Shown piece by piece: positions 33,830 to 37,273 of a stretch of DNA of 37,273 nucleotides. Numbering within the stretch: position 1 is the stretch's first letter; every line of letters begins with the position of its first letter. Below the pieces are notes generated by a model, which was not told the DNA's origin, did not search any database, and was given only the letters and a program-made list of their open reading frames with translations. Both the position numbers and the translations under genes were made by a program. Source of the DNA: Lentisphaerota bacterium (lineage in GTDB: Bacteria > Verrucomicrobiota > Lentisphaeria > Oligosphaerales > JABHEG01); NCBI GenBank assembly GCA_018676675.1, contig JABHEG010000096.1:1-37273 (forward strand), in the 5' to 3' direction.

Positions 33830-34132
33830 ATGGCCATCGAGTTGACCGAAGCATCGTTCGATGATGCAGTTAAGAGCGGGACCGTTCTGATCGATTTCTG
33901 GGCCCCGTGGTGCGGCCCGTGCCGGATGCAGGGACCGATTCTCGACGATGTCGCGGAGCAAGTGGGCGATGCTGCCACTGTAGCCAAAGTCAATGTGGAC
34001 GAAGCTCCCGGTGTGGCCGCGAAATTTGGGGTCAGATCAATACCCACGCTCATCATCCTCAAGGATGGAGAAGTGGACAAACAGTTCGTGGGCGTCCAGC
34101 AGGCGTCCGTTCTCGTAGAAGCTCTGTCCTGA
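33830..34132 (+). CDS. trxA: Thioredoxin
   Basis: The 100-residue protein is a complete thioredoxin with active site FWAPWCGPC (residues 23-31), the cis-proline P72 in RSIPTLIILKDG and G-containing C-terminal strand. It reduces protein disulfides in the cytoplasm; there is no signal peptide. A good AGGAG ribosome binding site lies at 33816-33820, 9 nt before the ATG. It lies between the phosphatase gene (183 nt upstream) and the ApbE gene (139 nt downstream), possibly as one forward transcription unit. Confidence 0.95.
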   Translation: MAIELTEASFDDAVKSGTVLIDFWAPWCGPCRMQGPILDDVAEQVGDAATVAKVNVDEAPGVAAKFGVRSIPTLIILKDGEVDKQFVGVQQASVLVEALS

Positions 34133-34271
34133 CACCTCCCTGTCCTGTGCTTCATCCGATGCGGAGAGCAGACGCCGGTTGGGTTCCTGTGCGGACCCTA
34201 TAAGCCCGCTCTCCGCACTCGTTCCGGGACAAGATTCCACTCCGGTCCGACGCCCCAGGAGGCAGACATAC

Positions 34272-35333
34272 GTGCCAACGTCCCCGCGAAGGACACGCCC
34301 CTCTCTGATCGCCATTCTCCTGGGCGTGCTGGTTGTGCTGGCGCTGGGCATGCGGGCCGTGCGGCAGGGAATGGTCTCGACCCTCGCTGAGGGGCAGGGC
34401 ATCTCAGGGCCGCACGTCTATGAGTTCCCCATCTTCGGGACCTACGGGCGCCTCTCGTTCTGGGGCCCTGAGGATCTGGCCGAAGAAACGACGGACGAAG
34501 TCGTCGAAAGACTCCAATCCATCCACGACATGTCGAACCTGTTCGCCGACGACAGTGAACTGTCGCGACTGAACGCAACGGCACGCGAGGAACCATTCGT
34601 GTGCAGCGACAGGCTTTGGGAGCTTCTCGGGGAGTGCCGACGAGCCCACCAGGAAACGGACGGAGCCTTCGATATCTCCGTAGGCCCGCTGATGAAGCTC
34701 TGGGGCTTCCACCGCAAACGGACCACCTTGCCAACTGAGGCCGAGATAGAAGCAGCCCGGGCCGCCGTGGGCCTGGAGAACGTCCTTTTCGGCGAATTGA
34801 CCAAAACCGTCCTTTTCCGCCACCCTGACACCTACCTTGATCTGGGAGGAGTCGTGAAGGGATATGCACTCGACCAAGTGGCCGAAATCGCCAGGAAGCG
34901 AGGAATACGAACAGGGATGATCGATCTGGGTGGAAACATCTTCTGCTTGAATGAGCCTCCGCCCGGCAAGCATGCCTACAACATCGGCGTACGCAACCCG
35001 TTCGACAATGATGCATTGCTGGAAACGGTCGGGATAACCAACTGTGCGGTGGCCACGAGTGGGAACTACGAGCAATTTGTCGAAGTCGAAGGGAAACGCA
35101 TCCATCACATCATCGACCCACGCACGGGGTATCCGGCCGAGGATGTCGCCGGAGTGACTGTGATCACCCCGCGAGGCATTGATTCCGATGTGTTCTCCAC
35201 CGCGATCTTCGTTGAGGGTGAGAAACTCGTGCACCATCTGCGCTGCACGCGCCGACGAACGAGCGTCCTTCGTGTCCTGCTCGAGACAGATGGGCGCGAG
35301 TCCATCCGCAGGTATGGTTGGATCTGGGACTGA
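34272..35333 (+). CDS. apbE: FAD:protein FMN transferase (ApbE family)
   Basis: The 353-residue protein has an N-terminal basic segment and membrane anchor (about 12-29), then the ApbE fold: DISVGPLMKLWGF, YLDLGGVVKGYALD, GMIDLGGNIF, HHIIDPRTGYPAEDV and the metal-binding GIDSDVFSTAIFV. It transfers FMN from FAD to Thr or Ser of target proteins such as the Rnf/Nqr subunits, outside the cytoplasmic membrane. It is anchored by a transmembrane helix rather than a lipobox. The GTG at 34272 is chosen for AGGAGG at 34257-34262, 9 nt upstream. No target protein gene is in the window. Confidence 0.9.
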   Translation: MPTSPRRTRPSLIAILLGVLVVLALGMRAVRQGMVSTLAEGQGISGPHVYEFPIFGTYGRLSFWGPEDLAEETTDEVVERLQSIHDMSNLFADDSELSRLNATAREEPFVCSDRLWELLGECRRAHQETDGAFDISVGPLMKLWGFHRKRTTLPTEAEIEAARAAVGLENVLFGELTKTVLFRHPDTYLDLGGVVKGYALDQVAEIARKRGIRTGMIDLGGNIFCLNEPPPGKHAYNIGVRNPFDNDALLETVGITNCAVATSGNYEQFVEVEGKRIHHIIDPRTGYPAEDVAGVTVITPRGIDSDVFSTAIFVEGEKLVHHLRCTRRRTSVLRVLLETDGRESIRRYGWIWD

Positions 35334-35575
35334 TCGCCCCTTCGCCAGCGAAGACAACGAAACGCCGAGAACGACAAGGTCGATGGAAAGTAGACGCGGA
35401 ATGAATAGGTCCGCCAGGTGCAACGTCAAATGGACAGAACCAGGCAAGCCGGCCCGGCAGCCTGCAGGATGCCAGTAGTGGAATCCGCACAGACGTGGTC
35501 ACTGCCCAACAGGTCAGTGAGTCCGACACGGCCACACTGAACATCGCTCTCCATCTGCGCAGCAATGGGCACGGA

Positions 35576-36157
35576 ATGGTGCTTGCCCCCGAAAACAGCA
35601 AGAATGACCTGGAGGCCGCACGCCAGGGCGACGTTGAGGCGTTCGCCAAGGTGTTCGAGTCGGTGAGGCCGATGATCCACCGTGTAGCATACCGGATGGT
35701 GGGAGCCAACGACTGCGACGATGTCGTCATGGATACCTACCTCAAAGCGTGGCGAGGTCTGGCGAGATTCCGCGGCGGAAGCTCAATCAGTACCTGGCTC
35801 TGTCGAATCACTCGGAACTGCGCCTTGGATGCCCTGCGCTCACGATCCCGGCAGCAGGAAAGATACGTTTCGTCTGAGTCGCCGGACATGACGCCCGTGG
35901 TGGAGAACCTGCCGGACCGCCACGAACCCTCTCCCGCTGCATCAGCCGCGGCAAGGGATTTGGGAAGACAGCTGAACGGCGCTTTGGCGAAACTGAGTGA
36001 AGAGCACCGGCGTGCCGTTCTGCTACGCGAGGTGGACGGGCTCAGCTACCGGGAACTGGCCGCCGCTGAGGGTGTGCAAGTCGGGACCATCATGTCGAGG
36101 CTGTTCTATGCTCGACGTCGCTTACGCAAGATTCTGGAGGCGAGTGACGAATGGTAA
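35576..36157 (+). CDS. ECF RNA polymerase sigma factor
   Basis: The 193-residue protein (from this start) has sigma region 2 (about 12-75: DLEAARQGDVEAFAKVFESV, CDDVVMDTYLKAWRGLARFRG, STWLCRITRN) and region 4 (about 130-185: LAKLSEEHRRAVLLREVDG, LSYRELAAAEGVQVGTIMSR), with no region 3, as in extracytoplasmic-function sigma factors. The ATG at 35576 gives the usual short lead into region 2; a GTG at 35495 would add 27 residues. The stop overlaps the next start by 7 nt, so the next protein is probably co-translated and is likely its regulator. Confidence 0.9.
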   Translation: MVLAPENSKNDLEAARQGDVEAFAKVFESVRPMIHRVAYRMVGANDCDDVVMDTYLKAWRGLARFRGGSSISTWLCRITRNCALDALRSRSRQQERYVSSESPDMTPVVENLPDRHEPSPAASAAARDLGRQLNGALAKLSEEHRRAVLLREVDGLSYRELAAAEGVQVGTIMSRLFYARRRLRKILEASDEW

Positions 36158-36540
36158 AAACAAAGTGGCACAACATACAGAAGACTCTCCGCGAGCAGGA
36201 CGACGTTCCCGCGCCGCAGCAGGAGAGTGAGTTCTGGCGCGAATTCCGCATCCGTGCAGCCCAACCGGTGCAGGACGAGGAGTCTGGGCCGGCTTTGCCT
36301 TTCTGGCCGCGAGTGCAGCGCACGATCTGGGCAGCGGCGGCACTGGCCGTGATCGTGAGTGTCGTGGGACTCTCGTTGCGCAACACGACAACGCCCGGAA
36401 GTGACTCCCCTCTGATGTCTGAGGTGCAGGAAATCAACGTGACGGTCCCCTATAGTAGCATCATGGTGATGCGTGACGTGGAAACTGGCGCTACCATGGT
36501 CTGGGTGTCTGATCCCCAGGAAAGCCAGAATGGAAGTTAG
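36151..36540 (+). CDS. Small single-pass membrane protein, putative anti-sigma factor
   Basis: The 129-residue protein has a charged N-terminal part (residues 1-55), one membrane helix (about 58-76, TIWAAAALAVIVSVVGLSL) and a 50-residue C-terminal part outside. This is the topology of anti-sigma factors, but the H-x3-C-x2-C zinc signature of ZAS proteins is absent, so the assignment rests on position: its ATG overlaps the sigma factor's stop, with GGAGG about 10 nt upstream. Its 3' end overlaps the following gene by 11 nt. Confidence 0.6.
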   Translation: MVKTKWHNIQKTLREQDDVPAPQQESEFWREFRIRAAQPVQDEESGPALPFWPRVQRTIWAAAALAVIVSVVGLSLRNTTTPGSDSPLMSEVQEINVTVPYSSIMVMRDVETGATMVWVSDPQESQNGS

Positions 36541-36985
36541 GTCCATGATTTGGAGAAGCCGACAGGCCGTTCTCTCAGTAGCTGCCGTCGTCGTGGTGTG
36601 TGCCGCCTTGCCGACTTCAGCCCAGGTGAATCCTGCGGCCGTGAGTGTCCGTCTGATTGTGGCTGACAACAGCACTGAACGAACCCAGGCCGCGGGGGCG
36701 GAAGACGTGCTTCCGGGGCTCCAGAAAACGTACCGTTTTGCCTCCTACCGACTGCTCGCGAAGAAAAGCCTCCGGATCACACCTGGGGCCAAAGTGGCGC
36801 TACCGGAGGGTTTCATCATTCGCGTCTCCCGACTGGTGGGAGACGCGTTCTACGCGGACATCCAGTCCCGAGGCAAGGTTTTCATGCGTCCCCGTCTCAA
36901 ACTGGTCCCCGGCCAGCCCATCAGCTTCGGTGGCTTTCCGGCCGGCAAAGGCGGCAGCTACATCATCGTCTTCTCGGTTCCCTGA
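36530..36985 (+). CDS. Exported protein of unknown function in the ECF operon
   Basis: The 151-residue protein has a signal peptide (SRQAVLSVAAVVVVCAALP, likely cleavage after TSAQ). The mature part is beta-rich with no recognised family: VSVRLIVADNS, GLQKTYRFASYRLLAKKSLR and RPRLKLVPGQPISFGGFPAG. It contains no cysteine. The ATG at 36530 overlaps the upstream gene and has AGGAA 8 nt before it; ATG 36545 is an alternative. It is probably a periplasmic or surface product of the sigma-factor operon. Confidence 0.65.
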   Translation: MEVRSMIWRSRQAVLSVAAVVVVCAALPTSAQVNPAAVSVRLIVADNSTERTQAAGAEDVLPGLQKTYRFASYRLLAKKSLRITPGAKVALPEGFIIRVSRLVGDAFYADIQSRGKVFMRPRLKLVPGQPISFGGFPAGKGGSYIIVFSVP

Positions 36986-37273
36986 CTCGGCGACCTGTCA
37001 CGCCTACGTCCCTTACCTTCCCTCCCCCTCCACACGCGCTATGCCCCTCTGCACTTCCTCTGCGTGTCCCGTGCTCCCGACATCGGGCGGCGCACACCCC
37101 GGGAAAGAGAGACTCCGCAACCACAATCCGTGCCTAGCGGTAGTTTACTGTGGATGCAGGAAGAGGGATCTGCAACCTTCTCTCATTCAAGTGGAAAGAT
37201 CTACGCGTCGTTGTATTGCCCTCTTGTGGCATCGAAGCACGCGTAGGTGTAGCGTGCAGCCTTCATCAATAGC
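36986..37273. other. Window-end intergenic sequence
   Basis: I see no gene, terminator or clear promoter. A forward frame at 37064-37246 has no ribosome binding site or domain. Short related motifs CTACGCGT (37201-37208) and CACGCGTAGG (37239-37248) are noted but not interpreted. Confidence 0.4.

Noticed and set aside
34404..35447. Reverse open frame of 347 codons over apbE
   Set aside because: Antisense to conserved ApbE motifs; no independent support.
1..37273. Defence island, prophage, CRISPR or insertion sequence
   Set aside because: No transposase, integrase, Cas, toxin-antitoxin or phage structural protein is recognisable, and I saw no regularly spaced direct-repeat array of CRISPR type.

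Overview
The window reads as a chromosomal segment from a G+C-rich, Gram-negative, probably uncultured bacterium. A Kdo transferase (waaA), periplasmic enzymes with signal peptides, a lipoprotein and type IV pilus retraction ATPases point to a two-membrane cell. Several families are especially common in the PVC group (Lentisphaerota, Kiritimatiellota, Verrucomicrobiota, Planctomycetota): a sugar-phosphate isomerase, a Gfo/Idh oxidoreductase, a URO-D-like methyltransferase, an anaerobic sulfatase maturase and a membrane VWA/GATase-like protein. The phylum is therefore an inference, not a demonstration. I see no transposase, phage gene, CRISPR array or rRNA.

Layout. 1-2.3 kb: a radical SAM gene lacking its N-terminal half, a short-unit repeat, a sugar-phosphate isomerase and a 55-nt-period repeat. 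2.3-6.5 kb: a secreted transglutaminase-like protein translationally coupled to a URO-D family protein, divergent from a Gfo/Idh oxidoreductase whose promoter carries three regularly spaced operator half-sites. 6.9-14.5 kb, all forward: a CpXC protein, two unequal PilT paralogues, Ppx/GppA, a UshA-like nucleotidase and waaA. 14.5-18.6 kb, reverse: a YbaK deacylase, a hybrid histidine kinase and a MEMO-AMMECR1 fusion. 18.7-20.8 kb: tRNA-Glu(CUC) with its own promoter, then on the reverse strand an intrinsic terminator, a lipoprotein and pyrC. 21-23.9 kb, forward: a sulfatase-maturase-like radical SAM with SEC-C tail, a lytic transglycosylase and a SirB1-like protein. 24-27.1 kb: a membrane-anchored cyclophilin (reverse), then phosphofructokinase and a UVR-motif protein (forward). 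27.2-31.6 kb, reverse: a VWA membrane protein, an A+T-rich spacer with DnaA-box-like sites, holB and tmk. 32.2-37 kb, forward: a GAF/SpoIIE phosphatase, thioredoxin, ApbE, and an ECF sigma / membrane protein / exported protein trio.

How the genes fit together. Most are housekeeping or envelope genes: LPS core (waaA), peptidoglycan turnover, periplasmic nucleotide salvage, flavinylation (ApbE), pyrimidine synthesis (pyrC), glycolysis (PFK) and replication (tmk-holB). The points most worth following up are the oriC-like spacer at 29.7-29.85 kb, the fused MEMO-AMMECR1 without its usual radical SAM partner, the divergent PilT pair, the operator array at 5.47 kb and the ECF trio with an unrecognised exported protein. 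I found no clear defence or other novel multi-gene system.
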